Shown: piece by piece, positions 1 through 13,115 of the stretch
How the letters are laid out: each line of letters starts with the position of its first letter
Position numbering within the stretch: position 1 is the stretch's first letter
Assembly: GCA_008508345.1 (NCBI GenBank)
Contig: QNGE01000143.1
Coordinates: 235,085-299,084, forward strand
DNA from: Paragonimus westermani
Lineage: Eukaryota; Platyhelminthes; Trematoda; Plagiorchiida; Troglotrematidae
Reading direction: 5' to 3'
Length of the DNA: 64,000 nucleotides
The notes under the pieces: generated by a model
Database searches by the model: none
The model's input: only the letters and a program-made list of their open reading frames with translations
What the model was told of the DNA's origin: nothing
Made by a program: the position numbers and the translations under genes

Positions 1-3000
1 TCCGATTGGCTGACGGCAAGAACGTGTACAAACGCATGGGGTCATTCAAGCGTATGATCTGAAGGCTTGATGTGCAATGAAAACCATATGTACCATCTGT
101 TTGTTTCATTGAATGTAAAGTACGACGTCCAACACCAACGTCGAGACATAGCCCAGCCGAAGATCAATTTAAGCCGCAATCGTATGTCGTCAACTTAATA
201 AAACCCATCCATAAATTAATTATTAAGAAGACCTCGGGTATCTGGGTAACATAACAAGGATGAACAGATAGTCTTACACATTAATGGGACAAATAGTATT
301 TACAATTGAGCTGCAATAATTTGAACCAGGGAAGAAATTAGGGATGTGAATTATGATCACTGTCGCAAAAGCTCTTTAGATTAAAAATCTTCAGAAATGT
401 TTGGTTATTTGTGGGATGAATTGGTACAGCTAATTGCAGCCTCAAGTGTGTAGTTAGCCTACTAACTAATCTGCAACACCATCGGTTCACCTGTCCGTGT
501 GTGTGAATCTCAGACGTTAGTGTAAAAGGCCATATACCAAGGAAATTACTGCAAGTAGACGGGGGATAATGTCATTTTTGTAGGCCTAATTTGTAAACCT
601 GGACTACAGGTACTCTATCTCTATCCTCTGGAATGATTGTTAAGCAGAAAACGATGTACGCAGGTGAGTGCTAAGCTCCGTAAGAGCTAGTGCTAAACAA
701 AAGTGCAGATCATTGTTATGTATTCGTGGAAGACCGTTTTTAAATTAACCTCTTCCTGCGTAGAACGAATGACTATAACCCAAGAAGCTACTTACAAATG
801 GTCTGTCATTTTATTCGACAATTCGTTTTGTGCACAAACTCATGGCTGCATGTAACTGTGACTAATCTGCACACTTCATCTATTTCCAACTCGTGCGAGA
901 TTGAGTTGGATTCTCATCGTTGACAAAAACTTACATGCTCTGAACCACTTTTGTTAATCGTACTGTTTTTCGTTTACTGTTTCCTGTTCTCTCATTATTT
1001 CGTCTCAACAGAGACTATTAGGGAATCGTATCCTTCCGACATTTTTACGAACGGCATACCACCCACTTGTTATCATGTAAAAATGCTCACTGAAACTATT
1101 CCTTGGCCTTCGTCTGATTTCGTATTCTTTTGATAGAAACTGAGAAAGATGTTTCCAACGTACAGTTGATTGATTTTTCACTTGAAAAAGCAGTTTCCGT
1201 TGGTGTGTCGTGGCCTACTTGGAGACTGTACTGGCATTGGTTACTGTTTAGTTTCAAGTACTATGGAGTTTGGTAGGTAGGTTTACTTTGTTAGTGGTGC
1301 ACACTGTAGAGATAAGCACGTTCATTTGCGTCAGGGTATTGTCACGGATAAAACCATTCAAGCTGATTACACAAAAATGAGTTCACTTTTCGGCGAACCC
1401 TCGTGAATCAATCAATACTTGCATTTTAGCAGCCTTGTTCCTTTTCGAAATAACGTGAGTGATGTAAGAACACATTTTCACAAACCACGTGAATTGTGCA
1501 CACTGGAAAGTCTTAAGCAAAGTGCATGCTGCTTTTAAATAGCTTCTAGGTTAGTACCTGTTTCCACAGTTTTGAAACACAGTAGCCTCAATCAGAGTAC
1601 AGTTTGATGTATCTACAATGGAAATTTTTCTGCACACTTCCTTCAAAGTTGATTACGTCTGTAACACACTCACCGGAGGTCTGCTTTGCGAATTACAATT
1701 ACCTGACCGTTACTGTCGGCCATCACTCCACAAGTTGGACCTCAGCATCGTGGCTGAACTTGCATCGCCACTACAAGGCGTACCGATTTGCGTGTGTCGA
1801 TTCATTCATTAGTTTTCAGTTGTGCATGCAGACGGAAGGGGGGAAACAGTAACCCAAACCACGGATCGACTATATTGTATAGTGTGTTTAACGCCTGACA
1901 TATCTCTTATGCAATCCATACCAAACCAGTAGTCAGTTTCGTCAACTGTTCTGGAACACCCGAATTCATCTCGCAGAGTAAATGCTATCGTGACATTTCT
2001 AGTCCCTGATGCAACAAATAACGATCAGTCACTGAAGCTTCGTAGAGGTCCCCATCGTCGAAGGATGCGTCTCAACTACTATGTACTTTTGCATTATTGT
2101 TCTGTGATTCGTTTATTTGATTATAGTGTATGAGCAACACTTACTACAGTGTGCGTCATTTAACGTACAGTACAATGTTCCATGTACGTTGTGTGGGCAT
2201 ATACCTTTGACTATCAGGTTAACTTTCTCCCGGATGTATCATTTCTTCCTCTTTTTTCAGTTTAGTAAAAGTCAGGGGATCGGTATGGACACAACGGTGT
2301 ACACAAATAGCCAATTGATAAGATGAGTCACAACCCATTTCACTTTATCGAACTTTGGTGAAAAATTTCTGAACAGTTCCTGGAAAGACCAATCCCGTTT
2401 GACCACACCAAGTCAAAAGGATATTAAAGACTATACGCAGGGTTGTACGTACTTGTTCAATGCACTCGTTAGACAGCAATCCTTTCTGCTGACTCAAGCC
2501 TTACAAGTATATGTGTACTTCTATCCGACGTCCGTAATAAACCAGAAATGCAAAGATGTGTTTTTTGGAGGAAACGAAGTTCATACTTAGCCCCATAATC
2601 AGCCATTTGTTTGTTGTCCAATAAATACGTATATATATACATACTGTATGCTAGTTATCATGACTAGCAGAATACACATTATCATTAATTGTACAACTGT
2701 TTTCTCATAATGCGTTTTTCACGCGAATTCTTGGCGCATACGCACCGGACACCAATCAACTGGGCCTCCGCTTCTTGTCTAGCTGAATACGGAATACTGT
2801 TTAGTAAATTTGTTTAATCATTGCAGCTGAAATGAGTGGGTCGAATCGGAGTAGTTTACTATAGCTAGTTAGCTTGACTGGCAGTAAAGATCGTTTTTCA
2901 TCCCTATTTAAAGAGAGAATGTGGTGAAAACAAAAATTTAAGTTTTTGTCCCCAAGCAAACAATCTTAGCTGACAACCAGATTTGTTGAACCATTTCATT

Positions 3001-5099
3001 CCTCATAAGTCTTTGTTTTTCAGTGCTTATGTTCGATTTGGGAGCAATAAGGCTTTTCATAAGAAACCGATTGACATTATTTTGACAGATTTTTGTCAAC
3101 TAGGACGGAAAACTCGGTTTTCGTCAAAATCGATTTGAGAACTCCCCGCTTTTCATCGAACAGGTTCTGCACGCACAATCATTTGTATTCACCTTGCTCT
3201 GAACATTTCAACAGCACCAAACTGGTGAGAAAATTCACAGGAGGTTTGGACACAATCTAAAAGCGTATTATGTAATTTTGTGTTGGAGGCAATTTTGTAC
3301 GTTGTGAAGTGCAGATGTAGGTGGAGAGCATAGTCTAGCCGATTCAACATATGTAATCGGTTAGGCAGGAGAATCGCTTCTGTGATAGGGGACAAAGTTA
3401 TGAGATAAGTGGTTCGCCTAAACCGGACTGGTGTAGGCTCACTTGGAGCAATAAATGACGATAAAAGACCCTTTGGTGTGCTGCCATTTGGCGTCAAATA
3501 CAGTCAGTTCACTGAGCCTTGCAGCTGCAGGAGCTCTCAAAGTGTTTCCAACTACATGTGTTCAGGTTTCATTCTTAGGCATTACACCTTGAACTTGAGG
3601 ATATCAACTATATGTATTTGTTCCTTCCGCTTTAAATTTAACCTGGATACGAAGCTCGCCACAACTCTATTGAGATGTCAGTAGGAGGTGTGATTTCATT
3701 TAATAAGACAAATGATGAAGCTCTTCACGTTTGGAGAAAATTGACAGGCCTGCCCCTCATTAAAGACAGTACAGTTTGCTCTCTGACTTCACTTACTGAT
3801 CACCCGTGGACTCAGTTTCATTTTTTTACCAGGTAAATTTTCACATGTTTTCTATTTAGCACCTGCTTAGTATATATCACTGTTAACAGCAAACAAGTTA
3901 TCTTGATTTGACGCATATTTCTGAAACTGTCTGCTCACCTCATGCAAGTGCTATAACACGGCAAACACAACATTTGCATTGTTAAAAGATTGCCCCTACC
4001 GGGAGCTGTTTTCTGATGCTGACGGAGTGAGATGACGTGTTGCTTTCAACAGTCAACAAGGTGATATCGTGCAACTGGTCGTAATATCGTTTTGTTCAAA
4101 TATTTAATTGTTTACCTGTGTATAATTCAAGAAACAACTTCTAAAATGTGTCCCTCTTTCTACCCATTGCTGAACACAGAAGAAACCTTCATGAATGAAC
4201 AGTATTGCCTTAGAAACCTTCTACTAGGTTTGGATTCTGTTGAATCGAGTACTTTCAGTGAAGAAATTAGGAAGCACAAAACATACATGATGGTCAGTTT
4301 TGATTATGGAATTAAATCAGTCCTCTCTAAGGCGAGACTGTACAGTTATCTCGTCGGACTAATCCCAAAGTGACTAAACATCGACCTCAGGGAGGATCAA
4401 TGAGGTATATATATGTCGTTCACATAAACGTTATTAACAGTGCCCTGTTAATCCAAAGTATGGTCTGCACTCGAATAACCAAAACAAATTCAACTGAGGT
4501 CGTGTTGACTGAAACAAGCCAACCGAAGGTTAGGAGAGTGCCAAAGTATTGCATTTTATATGTTGCCTTTCACACAAGTGGGTGAGCAGAAATATCACGG
4601 ATGGAGTCTGAACACCTGGAGTTGCTGAATCCTGTGGCTTTGCTACAATTTGAACGAGAGTCCTGTTGCGTCAAACCACTAGTGGCAGAGCTTCAACACA
4701 CAGTTACCTACTGGTTACCATTCCATGAATTGCAAGTTTCTTCGTTGTACACCTTCACTGTCTGGAATCCAGATTAAGTAGTTCTGCTAGCATAGACTTC
4801 CTCAATTCAAATTTGATCTGGCTTTCTTTAGACCTGGAGGGCTTGGTAGTAAATAAACGTGTGAGTAATTGCAGTGTCGCACGATACCAACTAGTGAATA
4901 ACGTAACAGCGGTTGGTCCGTTTTGTTAACCTCCTGACTTTTCCCAAAATGTTCGATGTTAGTAGTACTGTTAAGTTGCTGACTACGCAGTTAATATTGC
5001 AAGCTGAAAGCTTGATAATTCGATAATATAACTTCGTTCACGACATTTTACTACGGTGGAAACACACTTGAAGAGAATCAAGTATTAGTCATGAGTTCA
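1..5099. other. Intergenic, no supported gene
   Basis: Open frames are all short (up to about 100 codons) and without family motifs. A small AT dinucleotide run lies near 2627-2640. I see no repeat shared with the rest of the window. Confidence 0.6.
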
Positions 5100-6500
5100 C
5101 GACGGTGCTGCCAATATCACCGCGATCGCGTCGTTGCGATCATTGCGTCTCACTCTTATTGATTCGCGTTCACGAGATGAATTGTTCTTTTAACCGAAGG
5201 AAGGGAGCTTTTATCGAACAAAACCACCACACTTACACGCCCTTGAAAAATAGTCCATATCGAACAGAGTATTATACCATGAATACATTGCAAGTTGCTC
5301 GTTCGATGACCAAAGGCAAGAAAGCTGAACAACTCTACGTGGGCTACTCCGGTATGCCAAAAACCGATAATTTGCAAAATGGACTATCTAGGAACGGTGA
5401 TAGGGTGAGGTCAAAAACTAGTCTATTACAAATATGAAAGGACACTACTGACAGCTTAGAGTTAGCGAAACAAAGGGGAAGATGAAGGTGATATAGATGC
5501 TGTTGTTCGGCAATTGCAAAGAGGACGGTTAAATGTATATTTTTTAAAGAATGATTTAGCATAGAAGGACGTTAACACAGTTGCCAAAAGTGTTTTGCTC
5601 GAATGTGACAATGTAAGGATTCATAATAAGGCGAGAGAAGACGAATTCAAGTAATGTGTCAGTCCTTGAAATGTTCTGTAAGCACAGCAAGTGGGCAATG
5701 AATTCTGTGGGGACGAGTGCAGACGTACATGAAAATTTTCGGAACTTTGCACGGAGTTCATATTGAGTGTGATTCTATGGTATAAAAAATTAAAAAGACA
5801 GGATAAGCAAATACAAAACTACTACGTTTAGAACACTATTGCTGATAAATACGCAACGAGATTGCAACCAGAACGTTTACCTGATTACGTTAACGAATAG
5901 AGTTGTTAATAAAATTAGTTTGTGGATGACATTTAAACGGCTGAAACAATTCACCTTAGTATTTGGTATGATGAACAGGTAGATATGGGAATTAAAACCA
6001 AGACAAGTTAAGGCAGTACTGTCTGCACATTTTACCAGGTGTGTGGTTGTCGGGAAAACATTTCTGAAACGTAGGATGAGAAACCATATGGGGAACGAAT
6101 AGGATTTCGCATCACGGCAGCATTTTCTGATGTCATCGCACATGGTTGTCCTTTGAAAATTACAGCGTTTCTACAAAATAATACACCTGAGTTTTGAACT
6201 GTAAGGTTAAAATAATGATTATAACATATTCCTTTATGACTTATGGGGTACAACACAGTAATCCTAAAGGCAAGTGAACACTAGCTGTTGTCATCTAACG
6301 AGGAAAATCATTGTACGATTCAGAAACAGGCATCGCAGTTGCAGCGAAAGTCCTGGTAGCCTATCGGATCTATGGCATTAGAAGGTACACGAGCTGATAG
6401 ATTTACGAAGACACTTTTTATGTTTGCCGGAGTCGAGTGTTTTTTCAGTCATCTTTCAGAAGTTTCGCGCAAATAATTGGGCTTCTACTAATTCACTGTT
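5100..6500 (+). other. Purine-rich interval with scattered coding-like segments
   Basis: The plus strand is rich in A and G and has several stop-free pieces, including a 110-codon frame (5105-5437) and shorter ones near 5570-5660, 5770-5900 and 6300-6470 in different frames. This could be an old element relic, but no motif is recognisable and lengths are within chance expectation. Confidence 0.2.
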
Positions 6501-9289
6501 ATGTACATCAAGCTATGAATCTGTTTGGCAGTAAGTATAAGGGTTGAAACTATAGTCTCCAAGTCACCGGTATTATGTTCTTCACGCATTGCAATCAAAT
6601 GTATATGTGACTTCTGAACATAGACCGCGGAACCGTTCACAAATATAATGTTTCCACACATGCGACAGTTTATGTGATACACAGAAAACTGGATGAAATT
6701 TGGCTGACGTCTTCCTCCGTCTCATCCTTTTCAAATTTAACCGACAATTTCTTATAAAGTACAACGCATACGTCCCACTGGTGGGTCCACGTTATGTGGC
6801 TATCCGTTACAGTTGAGAGTAAATGAAATGCGTTTCACTTGTTAACTACATTGATTGTGCGTTCGCCCAAACTAACGAGAACGGTTGACTGGCATAAGCT
6901 AGTATGATTTCACCAACAGCTGCCAAGGAAAGTCTTTTGCTTGAGGTAGATCACTGGTGTTTAAACCCCGGTAGGACTGAGCCTTCCTTGACTGTTAAGC
7001 TTTCTCTCACACATAGGCCAAAATCAACCAGCCAGATTTTAGTTGGCCTGCAAAAGAACAAACATCCACTAATGCCTCTGCTAGTCTCCAGAATCCTAGA
7101 CCCACATTTTGTAGTGTGTGGATTTTACCGGGGAATAAGCGAACGTGATATGCGCCGATTTTGGCAGCTGTGGAGACTGAAACTCTTTGGAAGGGTTCGG
7201 ATGGGTGATCCGGAAAAGTCAGTCTAAATACGGAGCTAGTCAAGAAAGGTGACGTATATTCGTCACTGAGAAAACAGTGTCATTGGCTATTGCTTCCATT
7301 TGTGAGATGTTCGCATAAAAACTAAGATATTACAGTAAGAATTCACCAGATTCCGTTAATAACGGACGACCTGGGTTCAGGACAGTGTTAGGCGTTGACA
7401 AATTTGAAGCCGCCCACATTGTTGAAAAATGGCCATTGTGAAAGCGCCGTTGCTCGACGTATGTAATCGTTACTTTTGTGTAGCAACAAACCACATCTCC
7501 GCTGACATCTCTAGGCACCTCTTAGTAAACATCAGAAAGAGTGGGACTTGTTAACAAAATGTTTCGTCGTTGTTGGTGACGATGTTGAGAACGCAGACGA
7601 TATAGTTGCTCCGAATGTTGAGGACGCACACATGGTTTTCACCGTACAACACTGGTTCTGTTCGCACGAACTAGAGCACTGCCCACCGTCTCCCGCTGAG
7701 CCACGCGATATACAAACCAGTGTTTAACAGTAGATTTCTCCCTGGATATGACCTAGTGGAACCGATGATTGATGCTCAGCTCATAACTATACAAACAATG
7801 ATACCAAACGTTGTGAAAATTTAACTTTTTTCATAATGGGTGAGATTCTCAGCAAAGGAAGGCAACTATTTGCGGTTTGTATAAGCGTCATACGGTAGCT
7901 TGTCTAATTACTCTCAGGTGTGCGACGCATGTGGCTTTGTGGCCGTTTGGTGATTTCTTCACATCTGTGTCACATCACCCTTTTACTACGTGGAAACTCA
8001 GTGGTCGATACACTTTGAACCTTGTACAGTGGACACGGTGACGGGTCTAATTTGACAAACTATTGTTCAGTGCTTCGGGAATGGTGAAGATGTTTAAAAT
8101 CATCAGCTAGTTAAAAAAATACTGACGAGAAGAGGACACCGAATACAAAATATTGACCAAAGCTACCGTTACCTGTGTTCATATGGTCAGTGTACTACGA
8201 CCAGAGCTGACAGCGGCAGTGACAGCAGTTAAGCCATTGAAGTAGGTTTGTACTGAATAAAGTTGGAGTCCAGCGCTTGTCGGACTAGTCTGAGAGACGA
8301 TCAATAGCTATAGATACATCTGCACTATCCCCAACAAGTTACATAGGTTCAACGTCTGCAGACAAACAATGAAATGAACCAACTTTATATGAATGCATCC
8401 AAGGTATGTCAAACAATTCTTATGCCGCGGAATCAAAAGATGTCACCTTGCTGTCTAGATGAACTGGGTAAAGGATCTCAGTGCTTTATTTTTAAAAAAG
8501 CACATGTGTTGGGCAGTGAATCATTCACATTGAATTTTAACTGGCTATTTGCTGACAATAAAAACCAAAACAGCGGTATGACCATAGTTCAGCTAACTTG
8601 GAGTATAAGCTTACAATAAAGCTGACTTCACTGTCTCATTGCTCGTGATTTTGATACGAACACAAATCATCCGAACCCCAGCTTCTGTGGGGTCAAACGG
8701 CGATGGTTGTCCGGCTCATACAGAGGACTCCGAAGGCAGACTTGCAAGAACAACTGACTACAACTGGATCTGTTAACACGACGACAGGCTCATAATTAAG
8801 TAGATCTATGTAAATGGTGATCACACTCTCATTGCAATTAAATTCGCTCTACTGAAGATCCCAGGTTGATTGGCACCAAGGTGGCCACTCGAGCAATTTT
8901 GAAAACTGATCATTAAAATGGCTATGTGGACTGAACCAAGTAATCCCTTCCCAAAACTGGCGTGTGGCACATTATTTTTTTGTGCATGATTCTCTTTGTT
9001 AAAGAAAAAAGTGCGCTGGACTTCGATCTTATATTACTACTTAAATTACTACTTGCAACAAATCTGGTCAAAACTGGCGACAAAGACGTTGACACTGCTC
9101 AGTATGAAGAGTCTGTACTTCAACCATGCAAAGCTATCATTTAACTGTTATCTTTACCCTGTTGGTGCGATTGAACTGTCGTAGCACGGCGGAAATGCAT
9201 TAATGGCCAGGCTATCTTGTTTGTTTATTCAGTATGGTTTACGTACAGTGAGGTCAAAGGAGTGGCTACAATAGCAGTTCTAGTGTGGC
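6501..9289. other. Intergenic, no supported gene
   Basis: A 107-codon plus frame at 6904-7227 has no recognisable domain. A tRNA-promoter-like box A lies on the minus strand at 7693-7703 without a convincing partner. A small hairpin (ACCCCA/TGGGGT) lies near 8673. Confidence 0.5.
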
Positions 9290-9980
9290 CACATTGATTC
9301 TGCCTGACCTGGGGATCGATCGGTCACGCGCAGTCAAGAAGGCCAGGTCACACTGTTAAATGCGAGCGATGGACTGATGTGGACCGAACATATGATAAAC
9401 AATATATAACTAAAAAAACGCTAATGAGTCAACCCGTCCGGGCATCAGGATTGGAGACAGCGATAAAACAGTGGTTTGATTCGGCACCGATTAGAACTGA
9501 TGAGCAGGATACATATAAAAAGCTCCACTGAAATACCTTGTGGAAACCTCAACCGTACTGGGCCAGTAGTCTGAATAATGTGTGGTATCAGGCGGACATC
9601 AATCGGATTGACCAACACGGTGCAGTGTAATATGCGGGCGGGACAGAAAAAGCGGTAGATATGTAAGATGACCGGCCTGCTGAGGACGATTCAGGTGTTA
9701 CACCAGTGATAAGCAAGGTCCAGGCGTGTTTAACAAACAGCACTGTACAAGTTCGTCACAAGGACGGTTCAATGGGCCAACGGGAAGCGGGAGATAGTCC
9801 TAGAGGTTAGCAAGTCTGACCAAAAAAGTCTTCCTGCAGCCACGACAAAATGATGAGCAGAAAGTCGCAGTTCATGAGGGCCTAGTGATAACGTTGGGTG
9901 AGAGTAGTACATTGATGAATGAATGCCCATTGCATAATACGAGAGAAATTATTCGCCAGATACAGACGCCTCTGCTTTGA
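9290..9980 (+). pseudogene. Decayed coding relic, probably from a transposable element
   Basis: This block is visibly richer in G+C (about 50% in the lines counted) and in purines than its surroundings. One plus frame from 9424 gives 35, then 32, then 11, then 47 codons separated by single stops. Downstream, another frame (9804-9977) is open for 58 codons without an ATG. The residue mix is protein-like (many charged and polar residues, few runs), but I recognise no domain. No terminal repeats were found. Chance open frames are possible. The compositional step is the main support. Confidence 0.3.
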
Positions 9981-10219
9981 TCACTCCAATACGAACTCCT
10001 AACAGTATGGGTAGGATTGCAAAACGGAAAAACAGGGAAAGAATGACATTGAACTGTGTGGATGAAAAACAGAATATTAAACATAACCAGACAGTGACTA
10101 ACAATGATCACCTAACAGAGGAGCACAAAATATCAGCAGGCCAACAATAGTGACAATAACCGCATTCGTTACGTTATTGTACATACAACATTACGTTTAT
10201 TTAATACTATCAAATAAGG

Positions 10220-10720
10220 CTAGCAGTAGACATCGTGGTAATAACGAAGGTCACGGTCATTTCTCGTAACATTGTAACGATGTCCCCACAAACGAAAGTT
10301 CTGATTGCACTACGTGTGTCTGGATTTTCGTGTAGCAAGTGCTGTAGCACAAGACATTTCACACAGAAGGTTGCCAATTGAAATGAGCACCAGGCTATCA
10401 ACATATGATGCGTAATGGAAGGCGCTTTCTCATAGCTTTTATGCATGACAATGATACTGTGTAGTCGTGAAACGTTGCCTGACACAATTGCGGTTGCTAT
10501 TCGAGATCCACTTAACAACTTGTATTTCATCATACTTTTGCAATTTACTCGGCATCCATAAAGTTATTAATGAATAACGCAGACCCCGGTTGTTTGACGC
10601 AAGTCGTCGAAATCCTGAATGCATTGAAGAATTAGCCCGGTGATGCAGCATTGTATGTCTTTTGGTAGAAGTGGAAGGGCGAAGGTGGAATAGACAAAGC
10701 ATACGGCTGTCATATGAAAG
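10220..10720 (+). pseudogene. Possible Harbinger-like transposase relic
   Basis: A plus-strand frame from 10220 reaches MSPQTKVLIALR (10280-10315) before a stop at 10379. This resembles the SP-x-TQ/K-VL-x-ALRF block near the start of Harbinger (HARBI1-type, DDE_4) transposases. A following segment in another frame (SRETLPDTIAVAI, from about 10466) could match the next conserved helix, and 10578-10719 holds a further coding-like stretch with one stop. No DDE catalytic motif or terminal repeat is visible, and the minus strand is also open here (10210-10533). The assignment rests on one short motif recalled from the family, so it is weak. Confidence 0.25.
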
Positions 10721-12629
10721 TTAAAATATTACCACCTTGTGAACGAATTCGTCAGTTCGAATCTCTAGGTGCTAACCTTTTAGACTTCTTATGGTTATTG
10801 GTGTAGAATAGTCGCTAATTTGTGTAATTGTGCCAGATGAAGGCAGCACTTTCCTTCATACATTTAGATCATACCCAACCAAAAGGCACACGCACTCACT
10901 CGTCCATACGAACAAAGCACAGTTACAAGGTGTAGATTGCTGACAAACTGAGATACTGCTGTGATAGATTCATTACAGGGCGAAACCATCCGTTTGTTTC
11001 CGGTCGCAATTATTAAAAAAAATGCGAAACCGTGATGTTCGTTTTGCGTGGTAGAGTGTAATTTTGAGTGTGAATAATTCACTCGGTCCATTAACTTTTG
11101 GGCGTCAAGCTGGTCAGTTGCGACAACAAAATGCAGTATTCAGATATCTTTTAAACAACTACACAGTTGATGAGTAATTCGCAATTGCTTTTTTGAGTCT
11201 TATCATGTAAATATCTGCAAGCCAAACAGGTAATCTACATACTCTCAATCGATTTTTCCGTATACCTAGTTTTCAGGGGATACTCATTTTTCCTAATGCT
11301 CCCTGTTAATCGCAGGCATGACATTTTCTAGGTGGTTCTTCATGATATGACAGAACGGGAGTAAAAGATAGTCTTCAAAATGGGTATGTGCAAACAGCTC
11401 AAATCAGCAGGTTCTATATTATTTTGCAAATGACAATGAGTACTTTGGTTACCGGTGGACTTTCGAAGTTTTGCGGGCCACTTCGCGGGCTACTTTCGAC
11501 TGCGAAGAGAACGACACGAGCAAAACAGATCGAGATACGAATCCAAGTTTGTCAAGTTTTGGTATTCAATGTGGAAGGATATTATGGATTCCATTCAGAC
11601 AAATTGAACGTGCATCACCGCGTTAAATAAAGATTAGTGATACACGTATCTTTCCTGTTTCCACTCAGGTTTTCATAAATTGGAATCTGTCGGTCTCAAT
11701 TTTGATTCAAGGATGTTGACTGTCGTTTGGACTTACTCATTTATTGATGTTGATGTTGAAGCGGTTGTTGGTGGCAACGTTGTTGATGCTGATGTTGAGG
11801 TGATATTCAATGCTGACATGCAATACGGCATTCAGCAACTAAAAGACAGACATCGTACAATGTGAAGAAAACGAGCAGTGATTAGTGACTTCAAAATTCA
11901 CTGATGCCAAATCAAAAATCCTCCCGCGTTGAATGAACCCATGAAGCGTTATAAACCTCTGGTCATGGACGTCATACCATACTGTTCTTTTCTGAATATA
12001 ATACATTTTTATGTCGTGTATAGACCACGGTAAAGTGGAATAAGCTGTTACAAAAAATGAATGCGTGTTCAGAGCTGATTGAACAAAATTATCCGAATTA
12101 CCGTACTCTGCGTTACAGTGCCGATTAATCGAGTACACTACCACAGGTTTCGAAAAAAACGGCTTCCATTTTCGTGCCTAACGCACAAAGTAGAACATGC
12201 TTCTTTCAAGTTAGAGTGGTCAAATATTTGACACAAACATGTGGTTAATCTTAATCGAATTTATCAATGGAAGTCTGCGTTGATGTTAAGTAATTGATGA
12301 CGAACTTACTCCCCACCCAGTGTATGAACAGTTCAGCTGCAACACTCTTTACAGCCCTCCAGGTTAGAGTTCTGATATCCACTCATTGTGGTTACGTAGG
12401 ACTTCTTGTCCTTGAGTTCGTGAATAACTGACGAATTGCCGGATATTTAGTTAACTTAAAAGTGTATACCATCCACAGTTGATCGTCTAACATGGTGAAA
12501 GTGATAGAAGAGTTCCACCCTTTCCAACAATCTTATTCGTGAAGGAAGCAACTTCGGTTTGCTAACACCAAGTGCACCTCCAGTCACAACGATCGAGTAA
12601 TTCGACCATCACCTGCAGCAGTTGAACAT
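10721..12629. other. Intergenic, no supported gene
   Basis: Apart from the triplet repeat at 11742-11802 I see nothing of note. Open frames are short on both strands. Confidence 0.6.
11742..11802 (+). repeat. Degenerate GTT/GAT triplet repeat
   Basis: A run of interrupted GATGTT and GTTGNT triplets gives a Val/Asp-rich reading frame. It looks like a decayed trinucleotide microsatellite rather than an exon. Confidence 0.45.
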
Positions 12630-12870
12630 TGAGATATATAATCTGATCCTGTCTAGCATGAAGTAAGTAGCACAGAATTAAGCATGGTTGACTCCAGAGT
12701 GTGGCCACAGTTCTAATCCAGGCCGTTGCAAGGATAGGCAATACTGACGAACCCCAACGAGAGAAAAAAAGAGTTCAGTGCTTCTTTCTAAACGGGCTGC
12801 CTGAAAAGTTTTTGAGTGCGAGACCTTTGGTCAGTGATTGCAATTCTGTGACGAACTCAATGTTATATAA
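12630..12870 (+). mobile_element. tRNA-derived SINE, degenerate copy C
   Basis: It aligns with copy B from the tRNA-like region (GGTTGACTCC at about 12687) through GGCCGTTGCAAGGAT to the ribozyme start and the GTGCTTCTTT tail. Box A is not recognisable and box B has decayed to GTTCTAATCCA. The ribozyme segment (12738-12781) keeps CUGACGA, but stem II and GAAA are eroded into an A-run, so it should not cleave. It lies immediately upstream of copy D in the same orientation. Confidence 0.62.
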
Positions 12871-12889
12871 ACGAGTTTCGTGCAAATGT

Positions 12890-13115
12890 CCCTAGTGGAT
12901 CTCAGAGTTGAATGTGGCTGACCGCTTGCGTATGCTAATTCTGCCAGGCCTAATACCAGTTCATTCCTGCAGTGAATAATTCGGATGTTTCACGGAAGCC
13001 TGGTAAAATTTCAAATCCCTGCTGTGGGGAGATTACATACTACTGACGAGCTTGAACAGGATTGCTCCATTTCGAGGTAGGTAGGCTGGAAAGTATATCT
13101 GAATGGAGTGGCTGT
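12890..13115 (+). mobile_element. tRNA-derived SINE, degenerate copy D
   Basis: It aligns with copy B from the 5' module (GTGGCTGACCGCTTGCG) through the tRNA-like part (CTGCAGTGAATAA, then TTTCAAATCCCTGCTGTGG) to CATACTACTGACGAGCT. After CUGACGA (13043-13049) the rest of the ribozyme and its 3' strand have been lost or scrambled. A GGTAGGCTGG block may match the tail. It follows copy C in tandem after only a few tens of bases. Confidence 0.6.

Noticed and set aside
5446..5477. Hammerhead-like string CACTACTGAC followed by GCGAAAC on the plus strand
   Set aside because: The core reads CUGACAG instead of CUGANGA, and no 3' strand for stem I follows. It may be a very old SINE remnant or coincidence.
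7662..7703. Box A TGGCTCAGCGG (7693-7703) and a weak box B on the minus strand, suggesting a tRNA or second SINE family
   Set aside because: The spacing is only about 20 nt, the box B match is poor, and no acceptor or T-stem pairing can be drawn.
7976..8090. Possible further SINE copy (CAGTGGTCGATACAC, then CAGTGCTTCGGGAA)
   Set aside because: Similarity to the family is patchy, and the ribozyme start and junction block are missing.
9505..9535. CTGATGAG followed by GAAAT, hammerhead-like
   Set aside because: No stem II or stem I complementarity, and no NUH site in place.
9586..9598. TGGTATCAGGCGG, resembling an LTR-retrotransposon primer-binding site
   Set aside because: No flanking long terminal repeat was found, and the match is short.
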